From CAZOWM01 sp964583615 (GTDB taxonomy: Bacteria; Spirochaetota; B62-G9; DRHN01), in assembly GCA_964583615.1 (NCBI GenBank), contig CAZOWM010000010.1, positions 1 through 64,000 of the forward strand: a stretch of 64,000 nt of DNA, in the 5' to 3' direction. Under the pieces are notes generated by a model. That model did not search any database. It was not told the origin of the DNA and saw only the letters and a program-made list of their open reading frames with translations. Position 1 is the stretch's first letter, and each line of letters begins with the position of its first letter. Shown here piece after piece: positions 23,587-32,759 of this stretch. The position numbers were made by a program, and so were the translations under genes.

Positions 23587-25416
23587 ATGAAATATAAAGG
23601 TGCGTATCTTGGAAAGATGTTACGGGTGAATCTCAGCACGAAGCGGACGAGCATTCAGCAGCTCAAAGAGAACGAGGTCGCCAAGCTGCTTGGAGGGCGG
23701 GGCCTCGCAGCGAAGTTATACTACGACGAGATCGGGCCGGAGGTCAAACCCCTTGACCCGGAGAACAAGGTAATCTTCGTCACCGGTCCGCTTACAGGAG
23801 TACGGCTTCCTTCGACGACGAAATTTCAGCTCGCGACAAAAGGCGCGGAAACCAACATGTACCTGTGCTCCAACTGCGGCGGTGATTTCGGCCCCTATCT
23901 CAAGAAAAGCGGGCTGGACGGAATGATCATCGAAGGAAGGGCGGACGACTGGACCTATTTGATGCTTATTAACGGGGAGGTGACCTTCGGTGATGCGAGA
24001 CCCATGGAGGGAATGACTACGGGCCAGACTCTCAAGGCCCTCAAAGAGGCAATCGGAGACTCACGTGCGGCTGCGCTCTCGATCGGCCCGGCAGCCGAAA
24101 AACTCGTGCGCATCTCCTGCATCTGCGTGGACACGCGGGCGTTCGGACGCGGCGGCGCAGGAGCGGTGCTGGGATCGAAAAAGCTGAAGGGCATTGTCGT
24201 GAAAGGTTCGGGCAAGATTCCTGTTGCAAATCAGTCAAAGATCGATGAATTCAGGAAGGCGGCGATACAAAATCTCAGGGAAACACGCGCCAATCACACA
24301 AAATACGGAACACCTCAGTACATCGAAGTGATAAATGAGCTCGGCTGCATGCCCACGAGAAACTTTCAGACCACCTATTTCGAAGGCGTAAGCAAAGTCG
24401 ACGCGCACGTGATGTACGACCAGTATCTCGATAGGAACTACGCCTGCTACATGTGCCCTGTTGCGTGTGGAAAGGTGTGCATTGTGAAAGAGGGGCCGTA
24501 CAAGGGGGCGCAGGCCCGCACTGAGTATGAAACGATTGCCCTTCTCGGCCCTGATTGCGGAGTAGACGACTTCGGCGCAATCGTGAAGGGAAACGAAGTG
24601 TGTGACGAACTCGGAATCGACACGATGTCAGGCGGTAATGCTGTTGCGCTTACCATGGAGCTCTATGAAAAAGGGCTTATTACAAAAGAGGACACAGACG
24701 GTATCGAAGCCCGCTTCGGTTCCGGGGACGCGCTGATCGGGATCCTCAGGCTGATCGCCGAGCGGAAGGGTATAGGTGATCTGCTTGCCGAAGGAATGTC
24801 AGGTGTGCTTGCGGCGCATCCCGAATGGAGCCCCTATATCATGCAGGTCAAGGGTCTGCCTTTTGCAGCATATGATCCGCGCGGGTTTTACGGAAACTCC
24901 CTCACCTACGGCACATCAAGCAGGGGTGCGTGCCACAACGTCGGCGGATGGACGATCCGTGCGGAGCTGACGAGTGGAAAATACGACAGGTACGCTCTCA
25001 CGGGCAAGGGCCTCCTGGTAAAGACCATCCAGGACAACAGAGCCTATGTTGACAGTCTCGGGATCTGCACGGTGGTGAGAGGCTCCATGAATTTTTCGGA
25101 CAGCCCGGAAGGCGGGGTCATGGAGGCGGTCACAGGGTACGATTTTACTCCTGAGCTTCTGGCTATCGGAGAGCGCATCTACACCCTCGAACGGCTGATC
25201 CTCAACAGGGAGGGCATCAGAAGAAAAGACGACATGATGCCTGAGAGAATCATGAAAGAGGCTGTCCCTTCCGGGCCGATTAAAGGGCAGCGCCTCACCC
25301 CTGAAATGTACAATGAGATGCTCGACGAGTATTATGAGGTCCGCGGGTGGGACAGTGAAGGGGTCCCCACAGAGGAAACGATTGAAAAACTGGGGCTCAA
25401 AGAGATTATTTCCTGA
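23587..25416 (+). CDS. Tungsten-dependent aldehyde:ferredoxin oxidoreductase (AOR family)
   Basis: Encodes 609 residues, the length of archaeal AOR. The N-terminal domain begins with LRVNLST and the GGRGLAAKLYYDE signature; AFGRGGAGAVLGSKKLKG is near residue 185. The [4Fe-4S] ligands are complete: Cys287, Cys290, Cys294 (CYMCPVAC) and Cys494 (LGIC), matching the spacing of Pyrococcus AOR closely. The enzyme oxidises aldehydes to acids while reducing ferredoxin, using a bis-pterin tungsten cofactor. After the aldolase and PGI genes it may oxidise glyceraldehyde or glyceraldehyde 3-phosphate; which one cannot be read from the sequence. MoaD-like and MoeB-like genes follow, as in many AOR loci. 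Confidence 0.93.
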   Translation: MKYKGAYLGKMLRVNLSTKRTSIQQLKENEVAKLLGGRGLAAKLYYDEIGPEVKPLDPENKVIFVTGPLTGVRLPSTTKFQLATKGAETNMYLCSNCGGDFGPYLKKSGLDGMIIEGRADDWTYLMLINGEVTFGDARPMEGMTTGQTLKALKEAIGDSRAAALSIGPAAEKLVRISCICVDTRAFGRGGAGAVLGSKKLKGIVVKGSGKIPVANQSKIDEFRKAAIQNLRETRANHTKYGTPQYIEVINELGCMPTRNFQTTYFEGVSKVDAHVMYDQYLDRNYACYMCPVACGKVCIVKEGPYKGAQARTEYETIALLGPDCGVDDFGAIVKGNEVCDELGIDTMSGGNAVALTMELYEKGLITKEDTDGIEARFGSGDALIGILRLIAERKGIGDLLAEGMSGVLAAHPEWSPYIMQVKGLPFAAYDPRGFYGNSLTYGTSSRGACHNVGGWTIRAELTSGKYDRYALTGKGLLVKTIQDNRAYVDSLGICTVVRGSMNFSDSPEGGVMEAVTGYDFTPELLAIGERIYTLERLILNREGIRRKDDMMPERIMKEAVPSGPIKGQRLTPEMYNEMLDEYYEVRGWDSEGVPTEETIEKLGLKEIIS

Positions 25417-25460
25417 GCCGCACCGCTCGATTCGGGCAACCGGACCGAACTTCGAAGAGG

Positions 25461-25766
25461 ATGAGATATTGTATGGGCACGATGCGTGTAGATGAAGCAC
25501 GGTCTGAGGTTTGCGTCACACTGAAGTATCTTGCATCAATCAGAGACCGGACCGGGTGCAGGGAGGAGAGCGCATATTTTCCTCAGGGGAGTACCCTCAT
25601 GGATGTCCTGGTCCTGCTCGGAGAAAAGTACGGGATTTCTCTGCCCGACCCTCAAATACTCCTCATTGTAGACGGGAGAGGATGGAAACAGCTCCCCATA
25701 AAGTTCTCCACGCCGTTGCAGTCCGGAAACACGATCTGCCTTCTTCCACCCATCGCAGGGGGGTGA
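25461..25766 (+). CDS. MoaD/ThiS-family sulfur carrier protein
   Basis: Encodes up to 101 residues; ATG codons at 25473 and 25482 are also possible because the AGAGG site abuts the first ATG. The ubiquitin-like beta-grasp fold is suggested by VTLKYLASIRDRTGC, TLMDVLVLLGEKYG and the terminal PPIAGG. The C-terminal Gly-Gly is the site adenylated and thiocarboxylated for sulfur transfer into molybdopterin (or another acceptor). It lies between the AOR gene and a MoeB/ThiF-like activating enzyme, so it probably makes the dithiolene sulfurs of the tungsten cofactor. Confidence 0.85.
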   Translation: MRYCMGTMRVDEARSEVCVTLKYLASIRDRTGCREESAYFPQGSTLMDVLVLLGEKYGISLPDPQILLIVDGRGWKQLPIKFSTPLQSGNTICLLPPIAGG

Positions 25767-25826
25767 AGCAGAAAGGACACATACGCCTGATAGAGTGCAC
25801 CGTGACGCTTGTATGAGGGGGCCCAT

Positions 25827-26594
25827 ATGGAAGAAAAAATACCGTTTCTAACGCAGGCCGAGAAAGAACGTTACAACCGGCAGATGATCCTTCCGGGGTG
25901 GGGAGAAGAGGGACAGCGAAAGCTCAGAACAACAGAAGTCTTCATTGCGGGTGCCGGAGGGCTGGGCAGCGCTGCCGCTCTGTACCTTGCTGCTGCTGGT
26001 ATCGGGAGCATCAGAATCTGCGATTCGGGAAAAGTCGAACATTCCAATCTGAACCGCCAAATTCTTTATACCGGCGATGCTGTGGGAGAAAAAAAGGCGG
26101 ATTTCGCGGTTCGTGCGGTTTCGCAGCTGAATCCTCACGTGCAGATCGAGCCTCTTTTTGGAAGCATCGAACCGGGCACTATTTCGTCTCTTGTCGGTGA
26201 AGCGAAAATCATCATCGACTGCCTCGATAATTTTCCCGCCCGCTGTATTCTCAACGAATATGCGGTCGGTATGCGGCTCCCGTTGATTCACGCGGGAGTG
26301 TACGGTTTTTCCGGACAGGCTACCTTCATACACTCACCTGAAACCCCCTGCTTGAAATGCATATTCCCGGAGACACCGCAGCCTGCGGCCTTGCCCGTGG
26401 TTGGCACTGCCGCCGGAATACTCGGGTGTGTCGAGGCGCAGGAAGCGTTGAAGTACCTTATCGGCAAAGGAAGGCTTCTCAAGAACAGGCTCCTCATCTG
26501 GGATGGCGACGGGTCGAGCTTTGAGGAGATTCACGTGGAGAAAAACCCTGAATGTGAGGTGTGCGGCACACCGGAGGCAAAAGGCTCAGAGTGA
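25827..26594 (+). CDS. MoeB/ThiF-family adenylyltransferase
   Basis: Encodes 255 residues from the ATG at 25827, preceded by GAGGGGG; an ATG at 25809 is less well placed. The family core is complete: RYNRQMILPGWGEEGQ, the nucleotide motif GAGGLGSAAALYLAAAGIG, DSGKVEHSNLNRQ with the adenylation Arg/Asn, and DCLDNFPARCILN. Two CxxC pairs (CLKC and CEVC) form the structural zinc site. It activates the C-terminal glycine of the adjacent MoaD-like protein with ATP. The two form a cofactor-sulfuration pair for the AOR. No terminator is evident; a weak GC-rich hairpin follows the stop. Confidence 0.9.
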   Translation: MEEKIPFLTQAEKERYNRQMILPGWGEEGQRKLRTTEVFIAGAGGLGSAAALYLAAAGIGSIRICDSGKVEHSNLNRQILYTGDAVGEKKADFAVRAVSQLNPHVQIEPLFGSIEPGTISSLVGEAKIIIDCLDNFPARCILNEYAVGMRLPLIHAGVYGFSGQATFIHSPETPCLKCIFPETPQPAALPVVGTAAGILGCVEAQEALKYLIGKGRLLKNRLLIWDGDGSSFEEIHVEKNPECEVCGTPEAKGSE

Positions 26595-26651
26595 TAAATA
26601 CCGGGCTGGTGCCGGCCGCGTTTTCACACTGCGCGGTTGCTTCTCATGCGC

Positions 26652-26999
26652 TCACTTCTCTTCCGGAGGAAGAATGTCGTCTACCGTGAAGGGTTTACCA
26701 TCTTTTCCCGCAGAAAAAAGCACGTAGTGGCCGCTGAGTTTCTCGTAATAGTAGGGTCTTCCCCATGCATCTTTCAGGATGCCGGTGTCCTGTATGTTTT
26801 TATTTTTGAAAAGTTCTTCGAGGGTATCCGGGTATTCGCCGAACTCCCGTTTGTAGAGTTCGAGTGCAAGGGACATGGTTTTCAACCCGTCATGTGTGAT
26901 GAGGGAATTGACGGAATCCGTCGGTGTTTTCCTTGATTCACAGCAAAGCGTACCGCAGCTGAGAATGAAACACAAAAATATGAGAGAGAATATATTCAT
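26652..26999 (-). CDS. Lipoprotein with a GspG-like pseudopilin C-terminal domain
   Basis: Encodes 115 residues. The N terminus is a short lipoprotein-type signal (IFLCFILSCG, possible lipobox ILSC). The rest resembles the globular part of type II secretion pseudopilin GspG: ALELYKREFGEYPDTLEEL, DAWGRPYYYE, then YVLFSAGKDGKPFTVDDI with the calcium-loop aspartates. The pilin-type N-terminal helix is missing, so it cannot be assembled like a pseudopilin. It overlaps the upstream gene by 4 nt (ATGA) and is the last gene of a three-gene operon. Function unknown. Confidence 0.7.
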   Translation of the reverse strand: MNIFSLIFLCFILSCGTLCCESRKTPTDSVNSLITHDGLKTMSLALELYKREFGEYPDTLEELFKNKNIQDTGILKDAWGRPYYYEKLSGHYVLFSAGKDGKPFTVDDILPPEEK

Positions 27000-28216
27000 A
27001 AAACCCTCTCCGCGATTCGTCGGGTATTTTGTTCCACGTAGCGCCTGATCTCTTCTGCCATGAGCTTTATGCTCCCCCTTCCCGCCATTCTTATTTTACC
27101 ATTTTCCTCGATTTTTTTTAACAGGAAACCGTCTTTGAGAGTATCAAGTATGCTCCACGCGATACGCTCTGGGTCCGGCGGTCCGATCTGAAGCGAAAGG
27201 CCGAGAAGGCGTTTTTGCGCGACCAGGAATTTTTCCGTCATCTGGGGGCCTTTTCCCCAGAATGCGAAGACGGGCTTTCCCAGTCCGGCCGCCTGCTCGT
27301 TGCCTGTCCCGGACAGTCCGATAACGGCCCTCGATTCATTGATGATGTCCCCGAACGAGGTCTGGGAAATCACAATTTCCGCCGTGCTCCGGGGCAGCTC
27401 GTACTGAAGCGCGTCCCGGATGAGTATTTCTTCTGTTTTCGGGACCTGTCGAAGGTGGAAACCATGCACCACTTTTTCCCGGTCAAGATTTGGAGACAGC
27501 GCGACAGCGAACAGCAACAGCAGGTCTTTTTCAGCAAGTTTTCGCACAATATGGAACGCGACCTGAAGGTTGCCGTACGCTTCCTTTTTGCTTCCCGGAA
27601 GTATTCCCACTAGTGTCCTCTTAACTGGAAACCGCGGGCCCTCGGAAAGCGAGAAGCAGTCCATCATCGGGTTTCCCGTGCATTTCACGTTTTCGAGCCC
27701 TTTTGAGGCGAGGTAGCGTGCGGTTTTTTGGTCCCTCACAAAAACGAGCCCTGCAAATCTTTTCAGCCACTGCCTCTCAACCGTGCTGTAATGCTGTTTG
27801 AACGCCTTTTTGGATCCGTACCATTCTGATTGCTGAACACCGACAAAGATGCGGTTCGCTTTTGGCTTTTTTGTGTATATACCGTTGAGGAGGAGGAGGT
27901 AGGGATCTCCTGTAAGAACGAGGTAATCGGAGTGTGAGGAGGCCTTTCTCAAAGACATTCCGAGTTTGAGAGTTTTATGAAAAAACCCGTTCAGGATATC
28001 GTTGAACAGGTCCCTGAAGCTTCGGACAAACCCTTCGCTTGGAAAATTAGGCCCCCTGCCTGCGAGCTCAATTCCTGAATCTGTGTAGAATTTTCCTCCC
28101 CCAACTGTAGGAAACCCATTCACCGTGCAGCCGGGAAAGTATTGGGGGAATACACGCGCGATGTGCGCGGATACATTGTCTTCTCCGTACCCGTTCGAAA
28201 TAAAGAGAAATTTCAT
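26996..28216 (-). CDS. Lipid-A-disaccharide synthase-related protein (LpxB-like)
   Basis: Encodes 406 residues in the GT-B style. It begins LFISNGYGEDNVSAHIARVF, the hallmark of the LpxB-related family rather than true LpxB. A nucleotide-sugar binding C-terminal half includes VGILPGSKKEAYGNL and GLSGTGNEQAAGLGKPVFAFWGKGPQ. True LpxB condenses UDP-2,3-diacyl-glucosamine with lipid X; the role of this related family is not established. The gene begins 17 nt after the FAH gene and overlaps the GspG-like gene. Confidence 0.8.
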   Translation of the reverse strand: MKFLFISNGYGEDNVSAHIARVFPQYFPGCTVNGFPTVGGGKFYTDSGIELAGRGPNFPSEGFVRSFRDLFNDILNGFFHKTLKLGMSLRKASSHSDYLVLTGDPYLLLLNGIYTKKPKANRIFVGVQQSEWYGSKKAFKQHYSTVERQWLKRFAGLVFVRDQKTARYLASKGLENVKCTGNPMMDCFSLSEGPRFPVKRTLVGILPGSKKEAYGNLQVAFHIVRKLAEKDLLLLFAVALSPNLDREKVVHGFHLRQVPKTEEILIRDALQYELPRSTAEIVISQTSFGDIINESRAVIGLSGTGNEQAAGLGKPVFAFWGKGPQMTEKFLVAQKRLLGLSLQIGPPDPERIAWSILDTLKDGFLLKKIEENGKIRMAGRGSIKLMAEEIRRYVEQNTRRIAERVL

Positions 28217-28233
28217 TTTTTCAGCCGCTTTTT

Positions 28234-29004
28234 CTATTCGCCTGAACGAACGGGGTTTCTCAACACGCCGATTCCCTCAACCTCGATCTCGACGGTATCT
28301 CCATCCTTCATTGGACCGACTCCGGACGGTGTTCCGGTGGAGATGATGTCACCAGGATTGAGCTTCATGATGAAGGAGACAAAGGAAAACAGAAAAAACA
28401 TGGGAAAAATGAAATTACATGTGTTGGAAAACTGTTTTTCACCCCCGTTCAGCCTCGATCGTACATTCACATTGTTGGGGTCGAGTTCTGTTTCTATGAC
28501 GGGACCGATCGGACAGAACGTGTTGAATGACTTTGACCGCGTCCACTGACCGTCTGTTCGCTGCAGGTCGCGCGCCGTGACATCGTTCAGACAGGTATAT
28601 CCGAGAATGTAGTCTTCTGCGTCATCCTGAGGTATTTTATACGCCTCTTTTTTCACCACTGCGGCCAGTTCAGCCTCATAGTCAACTCTTTTCGATGATG
28701 ATGGCAGCACAATAGCGTCTCCGGGGCCGATCACCGCGGTGGCCGGCTTTATAAAGAGCACAGGCTCTTCGGGTATGTGATGGTCGAACTCCTGTGCGTG
28801 GTCACGATAGTTGATTCCGACGGCAATGATCTTTGTAGGTGTTACCGGTGCAAGGACCTTGAGCTTTTCAAGGCGGACCGATTCTTCTTCCTGCGTACGG
28901 AAAACTGAGAATATATCGCCTTTTATCATATGCACACGTCCGTTTTTCAAAACTCCATAGCGGTTATCATTTTCCTGTTCCTGTGAATACCGTATAATTT
29001 TCAT
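28234..29004 (-). CDS. Fumarylacetoacetate hydrolase-family protein
   Basis: Encodes 256 residues. The metal-binding site is visible as Glu-x-Glu in DYEAELAAVV, with NDVTARDLQ and QWTRSKSFNTFCPIGP further on and GDIISTGTPSGVG near residue 218. These are the signatures of the FAH superfamily, which hydrolyses or decarboxylates beta-diketo acids such as acylpyruvates or oxaloacetate. One hydrophobic segment (FPMFFLFSFVSFIMK) replaces the usual helix; it resembles a membrane helix but is probably buried. It leads an operon with the LpxB-like gene. Divergent from the solute-binding protein gene. Confidence 0.9.
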   Translation of the reverse strand: MKIIRYSQEQENDNRYGVLKNGRVHMIKGDIFSVFRTQEEESVRLEKLKVLAPVTPTKIIAVGINYRDHAQEFDHHIPEEPVLFIKPATAVIGPGDAIVLPSSSKRVDYEAELAAVVKKEAYKIPQDDAEDYILGYTCLNDVTARDLQRTDGQWTRSKSFNTFCPIGPVIETELDPNNVNVRSRLNGGEKQFSNTCNFIFPMFFLFSFVSFIMKLNPGDIISTGTPSGVGPMKDGDTVEIEVEGIGVLRNPVRSGE

Positions 29005-29120
29005 CTGGCCGCTCCGAAAAGTGCGTAAAAACGATGTTTTTTCACCTGGTTGGTAATATATTATAGTGGTAAATTTTTGATATACAACATTATTTTATCT
29101 TTATGCGCAAGGGTTTTTCG

Positions 29121-30356
29121 ATGAAAAAGGTCATACTTGTATTTTTATTTGTTCTTGCTGCGTCAAATATGTATGCGAAGAAGATAGAAATAAGTTTCTG
29201 GCACAGCCTCGGGTTTCACGTGAAGGAACTCATCGAACAAATGGCTGAAGAGTACAACACGGATCATCCGAAAGTCAAGGTCAACCCTGTATTCCAGGGA
29301 CTCTACGAAGAAATGCAGGTAAAGATGCTCGCGGCAGCGGTCACCCGGCAGCTTCCTGATGTTGCGCAGGTCCAGATAGAGTACCTCGATCCATATGTGG
29401 AAAACGGAATACTTGACCCCATCGACGACGAAATCCCTTCTGACCTCCGTGAGGACATTCTCGACAAATTTTGGGGCGTCGTTTCCCGGGATGGGCATAT
29501 TTACGCGGTTCCATTCTGTATAAGCACGACGGTGTTTTTTTACAATGCGGATATTTACAAGGAAGCGGGATTGGATCCTGAGAACCCCCCGCGTACGTGG
29601 GAAGAGATGATTCGGATGGGAAAAAAGCTTACACGAGATACGGACGGAGACGGGAAGTATGATAAATATGCGATGATGTTCTGGGCCGACGGGTTTTACG
29701 GCATCATGCCCATTTTCTGGGCAAACGGCGGTGAGTTCTTTTCACCGGACGGAAAGGTAGTTCTCACCTCAGATGAAATGGTTCGTACAATCAGAATGCT
29801 GATGGATTTGATCTTCAAGTACAGGATCATGCCGCGGAACTGGACTGACTGGGAGGGAGGACAGGCATTTCTCACCGGTGACCTCGCAATGGGTTCGTTC
29901 ACGGGCGCGGCAATTAGCTATGGAGAGCAGAATCTTCCGTGGACATTGAAGATAGCTCCCCTGCCTGCAATAAACGGAAAACGCTACACAGTGCTCGGTG
30001 GATCGGCACTGACGAACTTTAGCTCGAACAAGAAGAAAAGCAGGGCAGTCAACGATTTCATCTTCTGGTGTGTGAGCAAGGAGAACACGATACGGCTGCA
30101 CGAGAAGATAGGGTACATACCGGTTCGAAAATCCGCCCTCGACTCTCTCGAGCTGAAAGCCTTTCTCAGGGAGAATCCGAATTTCGCCGTTTCGATCGAG
30201 GGGGTCGAGTACGCACGGCCCCTTCCTGCGCACGTCGAATACTACAAGATGAACAAACTGATACGCGACATGCTGCAGCGGCTCATACTGAATGAAGCGG
30301 ACATAGAAGAGGAGCTCGCAAAGACGGAAAGACAGATAAACGACCTCATCGAATAA
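29121..30356 (+). CDS. Extracellular solute-binding protein (family 1, sugar type)
   Basis: Encodes 411 residues from the ATG at 29121 (AAGGG upstream). Residues 1-20 are a signal peptide ending MYAKK; no lipobox is seen. The mature protein begins IEISFWHSLG, typical of MalE/UgpB-type binding proteins, with PRTWEEM, DTDGDGKYDKYAMMFWA (calcium-like loop) and TALSSNK-like C-terminal features. It would bind a sugar or oligosaccharide in the periplasm and deliver it to an ABC permease. No permease or ATPase of that type is adjacent, so it is an orphan in this window. Confidence 0.88.
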   Translation: MKKVILVFLFVLAASNMYAKKIEISFWHSLGFHVKELIEQMAEEYNTDHPKVKVNPVFQGLYEEMQVKMLAAAVTRQLPDVAQVQIEYLDPYVENGILDPIDDEIPSDLREDILDKFWGVVSRDGHIYAVPFCISTTVFFYNADIYKEAGLDPENPPRTWEEMIRMGKKLTRDTDGDGKYDKYAMMFWADGFYGIMPIFWANGGEFFSPDGKVVLTSDEMVRTIRMLMDLIFKYRIMPRNWTDWEGGQAFLTGDLAMGSFTGAAISYGEQNLPWTLKIAPLPAINGKRYTVLGGSALTNFSSNKKKSRAVNDFIFWCVSKENTIRLHEKIGYIPVRKSALDSLELKAFLRENPNFAVSIEGVEYARPLPAHVEYYKMNKLIRDMLQRLILNEADIEEELAKTERQINDLIE

Positions 30357-30697
30357 ATTGGAATGCATTTTTATTTTCGCTCAGGAGAGTATCACTTCAC
30401 TCCGGAATTCCTGAAAACATCATACTTTCAACATACGAGGGTTTCTGAAATAATCCCCTATGCAGTGCTCTGCACCATAAAACGAAGCGGTTATCCACAT
30501 CAACGTGTACAGGCGGCTGCTTTTTCAGCAGTTGAGTGGTGTAACCGATTCCACGAAGGATGTATTCAACGGGGGGCGAAACCTTTTATCCGAAAGAAAT
30601 GCAGCACAGGATTATGTTGGAATTTGCGTGTCACTAGTATTAGGTTAGAAAAAACACACGGTGAAAAACCGGGACGCTGTGATCAGGGAAGGGTAAC
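30357..30697. other. Gene-free stretch after the orphan binding protein
   Basis: These 341 bases hold one short open frame (30363-30701) with no family resemblance and cysteine-rich composition unlike its neighbours. A weak CTGCT/AGCAG hairpin is near 30518-30532. I see no convincing gene, and no permease remnants that would explain the orphan binding protein. Confidence 0.4.
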
Positions 30698-32425
30698 ATG
30701 ACACTGTTTGATACCAGGATGAAATATGTCCTTTCGTTCGTAAAAAAATTTATCTGGGCTATGGCCGGTGTCATTGTGCTTCAGTTCGTCCAAAACTACG
30801 CCTTTACCATGCTCCCAAGGGTGAGCACCAACTTCATTTTCGAGCTTTTCACACCGGAAAATTTTCACGAGATATACAAGTATTTTTTTGTCGCTTTGGG
30901 GATCATCATTGTCAGAGGGGTGCTCGGGTACATCACCACTTACTCTCTGGCTGTATACTCTGAAAATGCGGTCAACAAACTGAGGGTAAATTTTTTCACG
31001 CACCTCATCAATCTCCCTCTCCACTACTTCAAAAAGAACAAAACGGGGAATTTCATCACCATTATGATCGATGATATGAGCAAAATCCGAGCGGACCTGT
31101 ATGAAGGCATTGTGAGGATCATATCCCAGTCCATATATGCGATTATTGTTTTAACGAAGCTCTTACTTTTGAATTACAAATTGACTTTCATCAGTTTTGT
31201 GGCATTTCCTGCAGTGTACGTTCTGATCAGGGTTCTCGGTAAGAAAATGCGCCGAACGAGTAAAAAACTTCAGCAGAACGTGTCGAATCTCTCCTCAAAC
31301 CTTCACGAAACGATCACCGGCGTGGATGTGGTGAAGGCGTTTGCAAAGGAAGATTACGAAAAAGAGAAATTTTCCCGTACCTCGGAGGATTACAGAAAGA
31401 CTTCTCTTAAACTCAAGGTGCTCAACAGCGCGTTCAAGCCGCTCAACCACTTCATCTTCTATTTTTTCGGTTTCATCCTGATCGGCATTGCGGGGCTTTT
31501 CATCGTACGGGGCGAGTGGACGGTCAAGGGTCTGAGCGAGTATCTCATGCTTCTCGCTATCCTTTTCACGCCACTGGACAACATCCCGAAGACAATCGCG
31601 AATTTCAAGATTGTGAGCGCATCGGTCGACAGGGTGTACAATGTCGTGAAAACCGTTAGCACGATTACCGACCCGCCACATCCGGTTGAAAAAGACATTG
31701 AAGGGAAAATACAGTTTCAAAACGTGTATTTTGCATACGACAGCGAGACGGTATTGAACGGCATCAACTTCACTGTAGAAAAGGGTGACATCCTCGCGCT
31801 TGTCGGTTCCTCGGGAGCGGGAAAAACTTCGATAGTGAATCTAATCCTGCGTTTTTACGATCCTGTCAGCGGTGCGGTTGCGGTCGATGATATAGACGTG
31901 AAAAAATACAGCATCAAGTCCCTCCGCTCACAGATCGGGATCGTCTCCCAGAACATCGTACTTTTCAATGACACTATATTCGAGAACATATGCTACTCGA
32001 ATCAGGATGCATCAAAAGAAGAGGTTATCGAGGCGTCAAAAAAGGCCCATGCCTATGAGTTCATCTCCAGGCTCCCAGAGCAATTCGACACCATAGTCGG
32101 GGAGAGGGGAACTAGGCTTTCAGGCGGTGAGAAACAGAGGATCGCGATTGCGCGTGCCGTGCTGACAAACCCCCAGATATTGATACTCGATGAGGCGACA
32201 TCCTCCCTTGACTCGGAGTCGGAGCACTACATTCAGATGGCGCTCAACGAGCTCATGGAAGGAAAAACTTCCGTGGTCATCGCCCACAGATTGTCAACGA
32301 TCACCCACGCAAACCGCATTCTTGTCATCGAAGACGGGCAGATCAATGCCCAGGGCACGCACGAGCAGCTTCTCGAAAAAAATGCGATTTACAAGCGGCT
32401 GTATACGCTTCAGTATTTCAGATAA
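30698..32425 (+). CDS. ABC exporter, fused permease and ATPase (MsbA/MDR type)
   Basis: Encodes 575 residues. Six transmembrane helices occupy about residues 15-300 in the ABC exporter arrangement. The ATPase domain (about 330-575) has Walker A GSSGAGKTS, Q-loop SQNIVLF, signature LSGGEKQR and Walker B ILILDEATSSLD, with the H-loop IAHRLS. It works as a homodimer in the inner membrane exporting lipids, peptides or drugs; half-transporters of this type include MsbA. No partner half-transporter is adjacent, consistent with a homodimer. Substrate unknown. Confidence 0.92.
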   Translation: MTLFDTRMKYVLSFVKKFIWAMAGVIVLQFVQNYAFTMLPRVSTNFIFELFTPENFHEIYKYFFVALGIIIVRGVLGYITTYSLAVYSENAVNKLRVNFFTHLINLPLHYFKKNKTGNFITIMIDDMSKIRADLYEGIVRIISQSIYAIIVLTKLLLLNYKLTFISFVAFPAVYVLIRVLGKKMRRTSKKLQQNVSNLSSNLHETITGVDVVKAFAKEDYEKEKFSRTSEDYRKTSLKLKVLNSAFKPLNHFIFYFFGFILIGIAGLFIVRGEWTVKGLSEYLMLLAILFTPLDNIPKTIANFKIVSASVDRVYNVVKTVSTITDPPHPVEKDIEGKIQFQNVYFAYDSETVLNGINFTVEKGDILALVGSSGAGKTSIVNLILRFYDPVSGAVAVDDIDVKKYSIKSLRSQIGIVSQNIVLFNDTIFENICYSNQDASKEEVIEASKKAHAYEFISRLPEQFDTIVGERGTRLSGGEKQRIAIARAVLTNPQILILDEATSSLDSESEHYIQMALNELMEGKTSVVIAHRLSTITHANRILVIEDGQINAQGTHEQLLEKNAIYKRLYTLQYFR

Positions 32426-32759
32426 ACAGCATACCGGACTCTCCCTTTCTGGGATGGTTTATTTGTGATTTTCCAACCAAAACGTTGAAAGTCCCCGAAG
32501 AGGCATGTGATTTTTTTCTCTTCCACAACTCACAGGCTGGGTTGAAGTGTGCCAAAATAGGCAGCAACGATCGCAATTCGTGACAAGTGAGTATATTTTT
32601 TTTTGTGGTGTGTTATTATACTTGTCAACTTCTTCAAGATAGAGTCAAGGTATTTAAAACAGATTTGATCACACAACTCGTATAAAAAACTGCCGATAAT
32701 GTCTGATGAAGGGGTCTCATATACACAAGCAGGCAACGTTGATTTGGCAAGGAGTGGAG
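32426..32759. other. Intergenic region before the MscS gene
   Basis: These 334 bases contain no convincing gene. The octamer GCCGATAA at 32692-32699 equals the flagellar sigma-28 -10 consensus, but the expected TAAA 15 bp upstream is absent. If used, transcription would start near 32706, which favours the downstream ATG at 32760 for the channel gene. Confidence 0.35.

Noticed and set aside
30363..30701. Plus-strand frame of 112 codons after the orphan binding protein
   Set aside because: No ribosome-binding site, no family resemblance and composition unlike the neighbouring genes; kept only as a description of the gap.
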